In this document: in pieces, positions 8,384-17,951 of the stretch
Layout of the letters: every line of letters starts with the position of its first letter
Position numbering within the stretch: position 1 is the stretch's first letter
From: Acidobacteriaceae bacterium
GTDB taxonomy: Bacteria > Acidobacteriota > Terriglobia > Terriglobales > Acidobacteriaceae
Length of the DNA stretch: 64,000 nucleotides
NCBI GenBank assembly: GCA_035944135.1
Contig: DASZBM010000001.1
Coordinates: 372,001 to 436,000 of the forward strand
Reading direction: 5' to 3'
Notes under the pieces: generated by a model
What the model was told of the DNA's origin: nothing
The model's input: the letters and a program-made list of their open reading frames with translations, nothing else
The model's database searches: none
Program-made: the position numbers and the translations under genes

Positions 8384-11300
8384 ATGTGGATCGTACGACT
8401 GGCGCTACGCCGCCCCTATACCTTCGTCGTGCTATCGCTGCTTATCGCGGTGCTGGGCATTGGATCGGCGATTGAGACGCCGAAGGACATTTTTCCGTAT
8501 ATCAACATCCCTGTTGTGACGATTGTCTGGACTTATACCGGCCTGACACCGACGGAGATGGCCGGGCGCATCGTGACGATTTCCGAACGCGCGCTGACGA
8601 CGACGGTCAATGACATCGAACACACGGAAAGCGAAAGCCACCAGGGCATCGCCGTCATCAAGGTGTACTTTCAGCCGGGAGTGCAGATCGCTGCGGCCGA
8701 GGCGCAGGTCACAGCGGTCATGCAAACGATCCTGAAGATTACTCCGCCGGGAACAACAGCGCCGTTCATGATTAAGTACGACGCTTCGGCGGTACCGATC
8801 CTGCAGCTGAGCATGGGTGGGCAGGGGCTGAGCGAGGCCGATCTCTATGACCAGAGCCTGAACTTTGTGCGACCTTTGCTGGCCACAGTGCAGGGCGCGT
8901 CCCTTCCCTCTCCTTATGGCGGGAAGGTGCGCGACGTCATGATCGACACCGATCCGAACCTGATGTACGCGCACCATCTGTCAGCGGCGGACGTCTCGAC
9001 GGCGATGAGCCAGCAGAACCTGATTCTGCCCGCGGGCACGGCGCGAATCGGCGATCGCGAATACGTCGTCAGGACCAACTCGAGCCCCGCAACCATGGCC
9101 GCGATGAATGATTTGCCGATCAGAGCGGCGAATGGCGCCGTCGTCTACGTAAAGGACGTCGCGCAGGTGCACATCGGCTACGCCGTCCAAACCAATATTG
9201 TTCGCGAGAACGGCAAGCGCTCCGCGCTGCTGACGGTCCTGAAGAATGGCAACACGTCGACGCTCTCCATTGTGCAGGACGTCAAGAACCACCTGCCCAG
9301 GATTGAAGCCGAGCTCGCGCCGCTGAAGATTACGCCGCTCTTCGATCAGTCGATCTTTGTCCGCACGAGCATCGACGAGGTTGCGCGCGAGGCGATCATC
9401 GCCGCCGCGTTGACGGCGCTGATGATTCTGCTGTTCCTCGGGTCATGGCGGTCGACCCTGATCGTCTGCATCTCGATTCCGCTGTCGATTGCGACCTCAC
9501 TCGTGATTCTCGCGGCGATTGGACAGACGATCAATGTGATGACGCTTGGCGGCATGGCGCTGGCGGTCGGCATCCTGGTAGACGATGCCACGGTGGAGAT
9601 TGAGAACACACATCGCAACATGGGGCTGAAGAAGCCGCTGACGCGAGCGATTCTCGATTCCGCCCAGCAGGTGGCCGCGCCGGCGTTTGTCTCCACGCTC
9701 TCCATCTGCATTGTCTTCGTGCCCGTGGTGCTGCTGACCGGAGCTGCGAAGTTTCTGTTTACGCCGCTCGCCATGGCCGTCGTGTTCGCCATGCTGGCCA
9801 GCTACTTCCTCTCGCGCACACTCGTGCCGACGATGATGCACTTCCTGCTGGCCAAGGAGCTCGCGCTTTATCAGAGCCCCAGCGAGAGCGACCGCGAGGC
9901 AAAGAAAAATTTCGTGTGGCGTTGGCACATGAAGTTCGACCATAAATTCGAGCGGCTGCAGCACTACTACAAGCAGCTGCTGGAGTGGTGTGTCGACAAC
10001 GCTGGTATCACGCTGCTGTTGTTCGGAGTCCTGCTGGTGTTGTCGCTTCCGCTGACATTCTTTATTGGCCGCGACTTCTTCCCCTACGTGGACTCCGGGC
10101 AGATGCGCCTGGAAGTTGAGCCGCCGCAGGGCATGCGAATTGAGGATGCCGAACAGTACTTCTCCAGGGTGGACGCGGAAATTCGCCGGGCTCTTCCAGC
10201 CGACCGCGTGAGCCTGCTGCTCGACAATATCGGGCTGCCCAACAGCGGCATCAATCTCGCCTTTTCGAGTGCGCCCCCTGTCTCCAGCTCCGATGGCGAG
10301 ATTCTGATTTCATTGAAGCCAGGCAAGAGGCAGACGGAAGAATTCATGCGCACGCTGCGCGATGATCTTCGGCAGAAGTTTCCCGATGGCACGTTCTATT
10401 TCGCACCCGCGAACATTACGAATGAAATTCTGGATTTCGGACTGCCTGCGCCGATCGATCTGCAAGTGGTCGGACACGGCCAGGGCAATTATGTGCTCGC
10501 GAAGAAGCTGGAGAAGGAAGTAGCGGCAATTCCGGGAGCCGTGGATGTGCACCTTCACCAGTTGGTGGAGTATCCAACACTCGATATCAACGTGGACCGC
10601 ACCAAGGCGCGGCAGATTGGACTGACGCAGCAGGATGTCGCGCAGTCCACGCTGATCTCTCTTTCCGGAACGTCACAGGTCGCGCCAAACGAGTGGCTCA
10701 ATCCGCTAAATGGCGTGAACTACAACGTGGTGGTGCAGACGCCGCAATACAGGATCTCGTCACTGCCGGAGCTTTCGCGCACACCGATAACGACCCCGCA
10801 GGGGAATGCGACGCAGATGTTGGGCAACGTCGCCTCATTCCATCGCGATGAATCGCCCATCATCGTGAACCATTACGACATCGAGCCTGTATACGACATC
10901 TACGCGAATGTCGATCAACGCGACCTGGGCGGTGTTGCGAGCGAAATTCAAAAGATCATCGCTCACCAGAAGGTGTCGAAGGCAACGCAGTTGGAGTTGC
11001 GCGGACAGGTAGCGACGATGAATGATTCGTTCACGCGCCTTGGGCTCGGCATTCTCTTCGCCATCGGGCTGGTGTATCTGCTGATGGCGGTGAACTTCCA
11101 AAGCTGGCTCGATCCGCTGATCATCCTGATGGCGATTCCGTGCGCGTTCTGCGGGATTCTGTGGACGCTGTTCCTGACGCAGACGACCTTCAATGTGCCT
11201 AGCCTGATGGGCGCGATCATGACGATCGGTGTGGCGACAGCGAACTCGATCCTGATGGTGGTCTTCGCGAACGATGAACGCTTGGAAGGCAAACATCGCC

Positions 11301-11617
11301 GCGAGGCCGCCATCAACGCCGGACATACGCGGCTGCGGCCGGTACTTATGACCGCGCTGGCGATGATCATCGGCATGTTCCCGATGGCGCTCGCGCTTGG
11401 CGAAGGCGGCGAGCAGAATGCGCCGCTGGGACGCGCGGTGATCGGTGGTCTGATCTTTGCGACCGTAGGCACGCTGTTTCTCGTGCCGACGATTTATTCC
11501 CTGCTGAAGAAACATCCTCCCATCGACTACACGAAGGAGATTGAGGAGGAGTATCACGAAGGCGAAGAGCCTAAGAAGCAGACATCCTCCGGCAGCACAC
11601 AGGAGCAGCCCGCGTAG
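8384..11617 (+). CDS. RND-family efflux pump, inner-membrane subunit
   Basis: At 1077 residues this is a full-length RND transporter of the AcrB/HAE class. It has one N-terminal TM helix (residues 9-30), a large periplasmic loop, TMs 2-6 (about 335-480), a second periplasmic loop, and a C-terminal TM bundle (about 870-1040). The proton-relay acidic pair is visible in AVGILVDDATVEIEN in TM4. The tail is hydrophilic. It uses the proton gradient to expel substrates through the adaptor and TolC-like protein encoded next. The substrate (drugs, solvents or other) cannot be assigned. The stop codon abuts the adaptor ATG. Confidence 0.93.
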   Translation: MWIVRLALRRPYTFVVLSLLIAVLGIGSAIETPKDIFPYINIPVVTIVWTYTGLTPTEMAGRIVTISERALTTTVNDIEHTESESHQGIAVIKVYFQPGVQIAAAEAQVTAVMQTILKITPPGTTAPFMIKYDASAVPILQLSMGGQGLSEADLYDQSLNFVRPLLATVQGASLPSPYGGKVRDVMIDTDPNLMYAHHLSAADVSTAMSQQNLILPAGTARIGDREYVVRTNSSPATMAAMNDLPIRAANGAVVYVKDVAQVHIGYAVQTNIVRENGKRSALLTVLKNGNTSTLSIVQDVKNHLPRIEAELAPLKITPLFDQSIFVRTSIDEVAREAIIAAALTALMILLFLGSWRSTLIVCISIPLSIATSLVILAAIGQTINVMTLGGMALAVGILVDDATVEIENTHRNMGLKKPLTRAILDSAQQVAAPAFVSTLSICIVFVPVVLLTGAAKFLFTPLAMAVVFAMLASYFLSRTLVPTMMHFLLAKELALYQSPSESDREAKKNFVWRWHMKFDHKFERLQHYYKQLLEWCVDNAGITLLLFGVLLVLSLPLTFFIGRDFFPYVDSGQMRLEVEPPQGMRIEDAEQYFSRVDAEIRRALPADRVSLLLDNIGLPNSGINLAFSSAPPVSSSDGEILISLKPGKRQTEEFMRTLRDDLRQKFPDGTFYFAPANITNEILDFGLPAPIDLQVVGHGQGNYVLAKKLEKEVAAIPGAVDVHLHQLVEYPTLDINVDRTKARQIGLTQQDVAQSTLISLSGTSQVAPNEWLNPLNGVNYNVVVQTPQYRISSLPELSRTPITTPQGNATQMLGNVASFHRDESPIIVNHYDIEPVYDIYANVDQRDLGGVASEIQKIIAHQKVSKATQLELRGQVATMNDSFTRLGLGILFAIGLVYLLMAVNFQSWLDPLIILMAIPCAFCGILWTLFLTQTTFNVPSLMGAIMTIGVATANSILMVVFANDERLEGKHRREAAINAGHTRLRPVLMTALAMIIGMFPMALALGEGGEQNAPLGRAVIGGLIFATVGTLFLVPTIYSLLKKHPPIDYTKEIEEEYHEGEEPKKQTSSGSTQEQPA

Positions 11618-13438
11618 ATGGCCGACGAGATGGACGACCCCAAGAAGCGAGATGACGAACGGCGGCTGCCCTGGCCAGAGGAGAGCGACCCTTCGCGATT
11701 GGGCGAACGGTTTGAGCACGGCCCGACGCCGGAGCAACGCGGCATGGGGCGAAGCTTCGAACGCAGCAGCGAGGCCGATGAATACGAGCTTGGCCGTGAA
11801 TTCGCTGACCCCGATTACGTCGAACGTCAGCGATTGGCGCGCTCTTTCGCTGATCCGAATGCGCTGGACGACGCACGGCTGGGCAAGAGCTTCGAGGAGA
11901 CAAACTCCAGCCGAAAACGAAAAAAGCCGGCAGTCCGAGAACGCGTTCACAAGCCAGTCAACCACCGCAAGCTTTGGATCTTCATGATCGGATTTGCGGT
12001 TTTGTTCCTGATCGTGCTGCTCGCGGGCTGGCTGCCGCGGCACAATCGCAACAAAGAGATCGATCAGCGCGCAAAGCAGGAGCAGAACGAGAAGCCTGTG
12101 GTCGATGCAGCCAAGGTTGAAGCGGCGCCGACTCAGGAAGGGCTCGTGCTTCCAGGGACGACGATTCCGCTTACCGAGGCGTATGTATATGCCCGCGCCA
12201 ACGGATATCTGAAGACGCGGCTGGCGGACATTGGCGATCAAGTACGCAAAAATCAGTTGCTGGCCGTCATCGACGCGCCGGATCTCGATCAGCAGGTAGC
12301 GCAGGCGAAGCAGCAACTCATGCAGGCGGAGCGGCAACTCGATCAGCAGAAGTCGCAGCTTGCGCTGGCGACCGTTACGGTGCAGCGCTATCGCGTGCTG
12401 GTGGCGAAGGGCGTCTTCTCGCGGCAGGATGGCGATCAGCAGGAGGCAAACTACACCTCACAACTGGCAAATGTGGCGGCGGCGCAGCGAAACGTGGACG
12501 CGTACCACGCGAATCTCGACCGCATGATCGCGCTGCAGAGCTACGAGTATGTGCGCGCGCCATTCTCCGGTGTGATCACGCAGCGCAACGTGGATGTCGG
12601 CGCGTTGATCGCAGCATCAGGCACAACCTCAGGAGCGGAAAGTGCACCCGCGCCGGAAGGACAGACGTCGACCTCAGGCGGATCTACGCAGGCGGGACAA
12701 GTGAACACTGGCGGAAGCTCCGGCACGACGAGCACTGCGGCAACAACAACGCAGTCTCCAGGACAGGGCGGCCCGCTGTTCGGCATCGCGCAGACGCAGC
12801 GGCTGCGAATTCTCGTGTCGGTTCCCGAGGGCTACGTCACCTCGATCCACGCAGGCGGCCACGCGCAGCTCTCTTTCCAGGAGTATCCCGGCGTCAACTT
12901 TACGGGCGACATCACGCGCACCGCCGACTCCGTCGATCCGAACACGCGCACGATGCTGACCGAGGTGCAGGTGGACAATCACAACGGCAAGCTCGTGCCC
13001 GGAATGTATACGGTCGTGACCTTCCCGCCAACGCAGGGCATCGAAGGACCGCTGCTCGTTTCGGGCGATGCGGTTGTGATTCGTCATGACCAGACAACAA
13101 TTGCAAAGATCGTGAATGGAAAAGTCCACATTGTCCCTGTGACGATCGGACGCGACCTGGGCGATATGGTCGAAATCCTCACCGGGCTGAACGCAGGCGA
13201 TGTCATCGTAACGAATGTGACAGACGACGTGGTGGACGGTGCGGAGGTCGAGCCGCACCTTATGAAGACGCCGGAGCAGCAGCCGCAGCAGGCTCCGCAA
13301 AATGCGCCGCCCGGTGGAAACTCGCGTTACAGCAACGAGGGGATCACCGATCAGAATCTCCAGGGAAAGCAGCAACAGAACCAGAAGAGCCAGCAGCAGG
13401 GCAAGAAGAACGGCAACCAGAGCGAGAGCAAGCCGTGA
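11618..13438 (+). CDS. RND periplasmic adaptor with repeated cytoplasmic N-terminal extension
   Basis: A 606-residue HlyD/AcrA-type membrane-fusion protein. It carries an unusual ~118-residue N-terminal extension before its single TM helix (about 119-138). Inside the extension the pattern (L/M)-(G/A)-x-x-F recurs at residues 28, 43, 58, 73 and 88, exactly every 15 residues. The adaptor core follows: a lipoyl-like region (YARANGYLKTRLADIGDQV), a coiled-coil hairpin (about 220-290), then beta-barrel and membrane-proximal domains. A Ser/Thr/Gly-rich insert sits near residues 330-385, and the C-terminus is Gln/Asn-rich. It links the pump to the TolC-like channel. The ATG directly follows the pump stop codon. 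Confidence 0.9.
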   Translation: MADEMDDPKKRDDERRLPWPEESDPSRLGERFEHGPTPEQRGMGRSFERSSEADEYELGREFADPDYVERQRLARSFADPNALDDARLGKSFEETNSSRKRKKPAVRERVHKPVNHRKLWIFMIGFAVLFLIVLLAGWLPRHNRNKEIDQRAKQEQNEKPVVDAAKVEAAPTQEGLVLPGTTIPLTEAYVYARANGYLKTRLADIGDQVRKNQLLAVIDAPDLDQQVAQAKQQLMQAERQLDQQKSQLALATVTVQRYRVLVAKGVFSRQDGDQQEANYTSQLANVAAAQRNVDAYHANLDRMIALQSYEYVRAPFSGVITQRNVDVGALIAASGTTSGAESAPAPEGQTSTSGGSTQAGQVNTGGSSGTTSTAATTTQSPGQGGPLFGIAQTQRLRILVSVPEGYVTSIHAGGHAQLSFQEYPGVNFTGDITRTADSVDPNTRTMLTEVQVDNHNGKLVPGMYTVVTFPPTQGIEGPLLVSGDAVVIRHDQTTIAKIVNGKVHIVPVTIGRDLGDMVEILTGLNAGDVIVTNVTDDVVDGAEVEPHLMKTPEQQPQQAPQNAPPGGNSRYSNEGITDQNLQGKQQQNQKSQQQGKKNGNQSESKP

Positions 13439-15723
13439 ACGTGATTCGCAGGAACACGCGCTGTTTGTGGCGCTGCAGCGCCATCCTGATCTTGTGGTCG
13501 GGTCACGTCGCAATGGCACAACAGCCTGCGAGCACGCAGCAGAACCCGCCGGCTTCAACTGTGCCAACTCCCTCGCCTGCCGCGCCACCGGCGGCGACGT
13601 CTCTCCCACAGCAACCGCAGAGCGTTCCAGTTCCTCAACAGCAGCCAGAACAGCCTTCGCCATCGCCGGCACTGCCTCCCAACATGAATTTGCCGGCGCT
13701 AAGTCCCGTGCCAACGCAGCGGACTATACCCGAGGGCCCGAACGCGCAGCAGGCTCCGAACGCACAGATGGAGCAACCGCCGATCTCTCCGCTCACCCAA
13801 CACGTGGACACGCCCGAAGCGCCGGCGCCGCAGGTTACCGGTGCGATGAACAGCAAAACGCGACCGGAGCGCGAAGAGACCCATGGGATTACGCCGAACT
13901 TCCTCGGCTTTCTCGGGCCGTTCCGACAGCCGGCTGTGCCGCCGCTGTTTGATGGCAGCGAGACCCGGCTGCAATCGCTGATTCGCGACGGAAAGCTCTA
14001 CCTCACTCTGCAGGACGCGATCTCACTCGCGCTCGAGAACAATCTCGACGTCGAGACCGAGCGCTACGATCTTGTGCTGGCGCGTGCGGATGAAGTGCGT
14101 GCGAAAGGCGGAGGAAATCTGCGCGGCATTGACTACTCGGTAGCTGAGCCGCCGAATGGTGTCGGCGGGCCGGGTTCGCCGCTCCTGGCAGCAGAGACGA
14201 CGAACACTAATCCCGTTTCGCCAACTGTAACGGACCTGACGAGCCTGAACTCGACCGCACAGACGACGCTCTCGTTGTCTCAGCTCGGCACGGGATTTCA
14301 ATACGCGCCCGGGCCGGACATTCCGATCTTCGACCCGCAGTTGCTCGGCGTGGCTGGCTGGCTGCGCCGCTCTGACACGGTGAATCTCACCAGCGCAACC
14401 GGGACTACCGGCACAACTGGCACCGCGGCTTCTACGGCTCCGCTGGATTTCACCGCGTTGAATCTTGGTTATATACAGGGGTTTTCAACTGGAGCGCAGC
14501 TCGAAGCCATCGTCAACAATGACTCCGAAGTGCTCTACGGAGCGTCCTCGAAGTACGACCCGTTCTACTCGCCCAGCACTTCTCTGACACTGATTCAGCC
14601 ACTGTTGCGCGGGCGCGGACGTAACGTGAATCTGCGCTACATCCGCATCGCGCGCACGAACCAGAAGATCTCCCGACTACTGTTCGAGCAGCAGGTGCTG
14701 GACACAATCTATGGAGTCTCGCGCCTCTACTTCGATCTCGTATCGCTCGGTGAGAACGTGCTCGTGCAGCAGGAGAGCCTGCGCGCCGCAACCAAGCTGC
14801 GCGAAGACGACCAGAGCCAGGTCGATCTCGGCACGCTCGCACCGATTGAACTCACGCGCGCGCAAGCACTCGAAAGCTCCAGCCGATTCTCGCTGATCCA
14901 GGCGCAGGGACTCTATAAACAAGAGGAGATCATCCTTAAAAATCAGTTGCTGCGCACAGCTTCGCCTGTGTTCACGGCACAGTTCGATGAGATCATCCCA
15001 ACCGATCGCATCATTGTGCCGGATCAGCCCGAGCCGATCGATGTGCCTGCGCTCATTCGCGAGGGTCTTGCGCAGCGACCTGATCTCGCACAGGCAAAGT
15101 TGCAGGTCGAGGCTGGAAAGATCAATGTCGAGGCGAGCCGCAACGGAGTGCTGCCGCAGTTAAATCTCTACGGCAATGTTGAAGTTCGCGGGACAACAGA
15201 GCAGCCGTTCGAGATCATTGGCTCGACCGGAACCGGTCAGCCGAGTGTGCCCTCGGAGCTTGCCGCGGGTGGACTGCGCACCTCAACCATCTACCAGGCC
15301 GGTGTGGAGCTTATGCTGCCACTGCGTAATCGTGTTGCAGCCAGCGACGCCGCACGCGATACGGTTGAGCTGCGCCAGGTGGAAGGACGAACGGAGAAGC
15401 TTTCACAGCAGATTCGCGAAGAGATTGAAACTGCCGTCGTCGCGCTACAGACAGCGCAGGCGGCGTACGTCGCCGCAACGGCAAGTCGTCAGTATCAGTC
15501 ACAGTTGCTCGATGCCGAGCGCGACAAACTAAGCGTGGGCCAGTCCACGGACCTCGCCGTGCTGCAGGACGAAGCCTATCTTGCGCAGGCACGATCGACG
15601 GAGATCGCAGCGCGCTCGAACTGGAAGAAGGCGCAGATTGAGCTCGATCACGACCTTGGCGATCTGCTCGAAAAAAATCACATCGTGCTGGATGATGCGA
15701 TTCGCGGAACGCTTCCTCAATGA
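13435..15723 (+). CDS. TolC-family outer-membrane efflux channel
   Basis: The GTG start overlaps the adaptor stop codon by 4 nt (GTGA), so the two are translationally coupled. The 762-residue product has an N-terminal signal region (about 1-30), then a long Pro/Gln-rich stretch (about 30-140) that ordinary TolC proteins lack. The two OEP repeats follow, with LYLTLQDAISLALENNLDVE starting the first. Long helices bearing Gln/Arg-rich heptads and the second-repeat motif LIREGLAQRPDLAQAKLQVE come later. It forms the outer-membrane duct of this tripartite pump. It meets the next gene tail to tail with a 3-bp gap. Confidence 0.9.
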   Translation: MNVIRRNTRCLWRCSAILILWSGHVAMAQQPASTQQNPPASTVPTPSPAAPPAATSLPQQPQSVPVPQQQPEQPSPSPALPPNMNLPALSPVPTQRTIPEGPNAQQAPNAQMEQPPISPLTQHVDTPEAPAPQVTGAMNSKTRPEREETHGITPNFLGFLGPFRQPAVPPLFDGSETRLQSLIRDGKLYLTLQDAISLALENNLDVETERYDLVLARADEVRAKGGGNLRGIDYSVAEPPNGVGGPGSPLLAAETTNTNPVSPTVTDLTSLNSTAQTTLSLSQLGTGFQYAPGPDIPIFDPQLLGVAGWLRRSDTVNLTSATGTTGTTGTAASTAPLDFTALNLGYIQGFSTGAQLEAIVNNDSEVLYGASSKYDPFYSPSTSLTLIQPLLRGRGRNVNLRYIRIARTNQKISRLLFEQQVLDTIYGVSRLYFDLVSLGENVLVQQESLRAATKLREDDQSQVDLGTLAPIELTRAQALESSSRFSLIQAQGLYKQEEIILKNQLLRTASPVFTAQFDEIIPTDRIIVPDQPEPIDVPALIREGLAQRPDLAQAKLQVEAGKINVEASRNGVLPQLNLYGNVEVRGTTEQPFEIIGSTGTGQPSVPSELAAGGLRTSTIYQAGVELMLPLRNRVAASDAARDTVELRQVEGRTEKLSQQIREEIETAVVALQTAQAAYVAATASRQYQSQLLDAERDKLSVGQSTDLAVLQDEAYLAQARSTEIAARSNWKKAQIELDHDLGDLLEKNHIVLDDAIRGTLPQ

Positions 15724-15726
15724 TTG

Positions 15727-16527
15727 CTACAGATTCAACTTCTTGAAGACGCGCTCCGGGATAGCGCGGATCACTGCCATGATCAGCCTCCACTGTCCGG
15801 GCACGTAGACGATGTCGTCGCCGCGATCGATGGATCGCACGATACTCGCCGCAACCTTATCAACATCGGCAAAGCGCTCCTGGCCCTTCATGCCCTGGGT
15901 CATCGAAGTCTTCACCGGGCCAGGCTTGATAGTGATCACCCGAACGCCTTCGCGGTCGATTCGATTCCGCAGACCATCAACGAACGCCGTCAAACCGGCC
16001 TTCGAGCTGCCGTAGACGTAGTTCGATTTGCGTCCGCGTTCGCCCGCAACGGAGCTGAGCACCGCAATCGTGCCTGCGTGCCGCTGCGCGCAGTAGCTCG
16101 CCAGCCACGTAAGAAGGCTCACTGGCGCTGTGTAGTTCGTGTGAATGATCTGCGCCGCATCATGGAAGTTGCGCTCCGCCTTCGGCTGTTCGCCGAGCAC
16201 GCCAAGCGCAAGATACGCGACATCCAAACCGCCGAGTGTGTTGATCGCGTGCGCGAGCAGGTCCCCGTGATGCTCCGTGCGGTCGAGGTCAGAAACCGCC
16301 GTATCGACGAACGTCGCTCCACGTGTGCCAGCGTCCGCTGCCACTGCGGCGAGACGTCCGGCGTTGCGCCCAACGAGGAACAGGTGATCGCCGCGGCTGG
16401 CCCACAGCCGGATGCAAGCTTCAGCGATGCCTGAAGTCGCGCCGAGCACGAGGATGCGTTTCGGCTCCGATGCCGCAGCCGTGCGCCGGGAAGAGATTGC
16501 GGGATCAACCGCGGAAGTTGCGCTCAT
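15727..16527 (-). CDS. SDR oxidoreductase, DprE2-like
   Basis: A 266-residue short-chain dehydrogenase. The NAD(P) site is RILVLGATSGIAEACIRLWA and the active site is SSVAGERGRKSNYVYGSSKA (Ser and YxxxK). A hydrophobic C-terminus (QWRLIMAVIRAIPERVFKKL) is as in decaprenylphospho-beta-D-erythro-pentofuranosid-2-ulose 2-reductase. Its ATG overlaps the stop of the upstream DprE1-like gene by 4 nt, the same pairing as in actinobacteria. By analogy the pair would epimerise a polyprenyl-phosphoryl pentose. That activity in this organism is an inference. I prefer ATG 16527 to a longer frame because of this overlap. Confidence 0.82.
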   Translation of the reverse strand: MSATSAVDPAISSRRTAAASEPKRILVLGATSGIAEACIRLWASRGDHLFLVGRNAGRLAAVAADAGTRGATFVDTAVSDLDRTEHHGDLLAHAINTLGGLDVAYLALGVLGEQPKAERNFHDAAQIIHTNYTAPVSLLTWLASYCAQRHAGTIAVLSSVAGERGRKSNYVYGSSKAGLTAFVDGLRNRIDREGVRVITIKPGPVKTSMTQGMKGQERFADVDKVAASIVRSIDRGDDIVYVPGQWRLIMAVIRAIPERVFKKLNL

Positions 16528-17903
16528 TTCATGAATCCCTGTGCGCCGACCACGCGCTCCCAGAAGCTTGAGGTAAGCGCCGGGTCCTTGAAGCGCGCGA
16601 ACCGCTGCCACTGCGGATAAAACGCCTGAAACTGCGGTGCGGTCATGCGTGCGTCCTTGGCTGGATAGAGCCGGCCGCCAAACTCGTACGTCATCTCGGC
16701 GAGACGATCGAACAGCGCGAAGCTCTTCTCAGGTTTGATGGGGAAGTCGAGCGCGAGTGTAATGCCCGGTTTCGGGAAGCTCATCATGCCCGGCGAAGGA
16801 ACATCACCGAACGCCTTCAACACGGCGAGGAAACTCGCGAGACCGGACTTCGCCACCTCATGCAGAATTGCAATCGTCCCTTCACGCGCATGCTCCCACG
16901 GAATCGCATACTGGAACTGCAGCAGCCCACGCTTGCCGTACATCTTGTTCCACTTCAGTACAGCGTCGAGGGGATAAAAGAACGGCTCATAATCCTGCAG
17001 CGCAGTCACGCGATGCTTCATCTGCTTGTTGAAGAACAGTGTGTTGAACAGGCCCACAGTCGCGCCGTTCAGCGCCCAGCCTGGCAGCTCCATCGGAAAC
17101 GTAAGCTTGGGCGCGCGCGAAGGCTTGAGTTCGCCCGGAATCTGAACGTGATCGCCCTGCATGAAGATGCCGCGCGCGAAGTTTTTGCCGGTAGACGTTA
17201 CATCGATCCAACTGACGGTGTACTCGATGTTCTGCGACTGCGCGGTGAGATCGAGAAACTCGTCGATCCCGTGAAACTGGATACCCTCGTAATTGATCTG
17301 CCGGTTGACGATGCGCTTGAGACGAAGTTGCGCCCACGTGATCATGCCGGTCAGACCGAGGCCGCCGATCGTCGCCGAGTACAAGTCCGGATTCTCTCTC
17401 GGCGAGCAGCGCAGCCGCGTGCCGTCGGAGCGAACGAGCTCAAACTGCGGCACGTGGCACCCGAAGGTTCCGGCAACGTGATGATTTTTGCCGTGGATAT
17501 CATTCGCGATCGCGCCGCCCAGCGTGACGTACTTCGTGCCCGGCGAAACAGGAAGAAAGAAGCCGCGCGGCACAGCGAAGTCGAGAATCTGAGCGAGCGT
17601 GATTCCGGCCTCTGCCGTCAACACGCCCGTCGCCGGATCAAACCCCAGCAGGCGGTTCATACCGGTCGTCTTGACCAGCGTGCCGTCCTTCAACAGGCAG
17701 ACATCGCCGTAGCTGCGGCCCATCCCCACAGGGAGCGCTCCGTGGTGCACGCCATCAATCACGCGCGGGAACTGGTCCTGCCAATGGATCGAGCGCACGT
17801 CTGCGTCGTAGACGGGATAGCGGCCCCACGATTCGAAGGGCGGCTTCGCAGGACTTGTCTCAGGTGGGGCGCTGGTTGTGGGGGTCTCAACCACAGAGGG
17901 CAT
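16524..17903 (-). CDS. FAD-binding oxidoreductase, DprE1-like
   Basis: A 459-residue VAO/ALO-type flavoprotein. The FAD-binding PCMH part (about 35-210) includes LPVGMGRSYGD and GGAIANDIHGKNHHVAGTFG, matching the DprE1 signature with the paired His. The C-terminal domain keeps the essential Lys region (GGRLYPAKDAR). The position of the mycobacterial benzothiazinone target Cys387 (NICVDF) reads TLALDF here, so that Cys is Ala. It would oxidise C2 of a polyprenylphosphoryl ribose, with the next gene completing the epimerisation. It lies between a GT39 gene (48 bp upstream) and the DprE2-like gene. Confidence 0.85.
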   Translation of the reverse strand: MPSVVETPTTSAPPETSPAKPPFESWGRYPVYDADVRSIHWQDQFPRVIDGVHHGALPVGMGRSYGDVCLLKDGTLVKTTGMNRLLGFDPATGVLTAEAGITLAQILDFAVPRGFFLPVSPGTKYVTLGGAIANDIHGKNHHVAGTFGCHVPQFELVRSDGTRLRCSPRENPDLYSATIGGLGLTGMITWAQLRLKRIVNRQINYEGIQFHGIDEFLDLTAQSQNIEYTVSWIDVTSTGKNFARGIFMQGDHVQIPGELKPSRAPKLTFPMELPGWALNGATVGLFNTLFFNKQMKHRVTALQDYEPFFYPLDAVLKWNKMYGKRGLLQFQYAIPWEHAREGTIAILHEVAKSGLASFLAVLKAFGDVPSPGMMSFPKPGITLALDFPIKPEKSFALFDRLAEMTYEFGGRLYPAKDARMTAPQFQAFYPQWQRFARFKDPALTSSFWERVVGAQGFMK

Positions 17904-17951
17904 GTACCTAGGATAGCGGATGCGATTGTGGGCGCGTCAGCACGGAAGATG

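Noticed and set aside
10835-12337. Long minus-strand frame across the RND pump and adaptor genes
   Set aside because: Opposite-strand shadow of two clear genes; Arg/His-rich with no domain signal.
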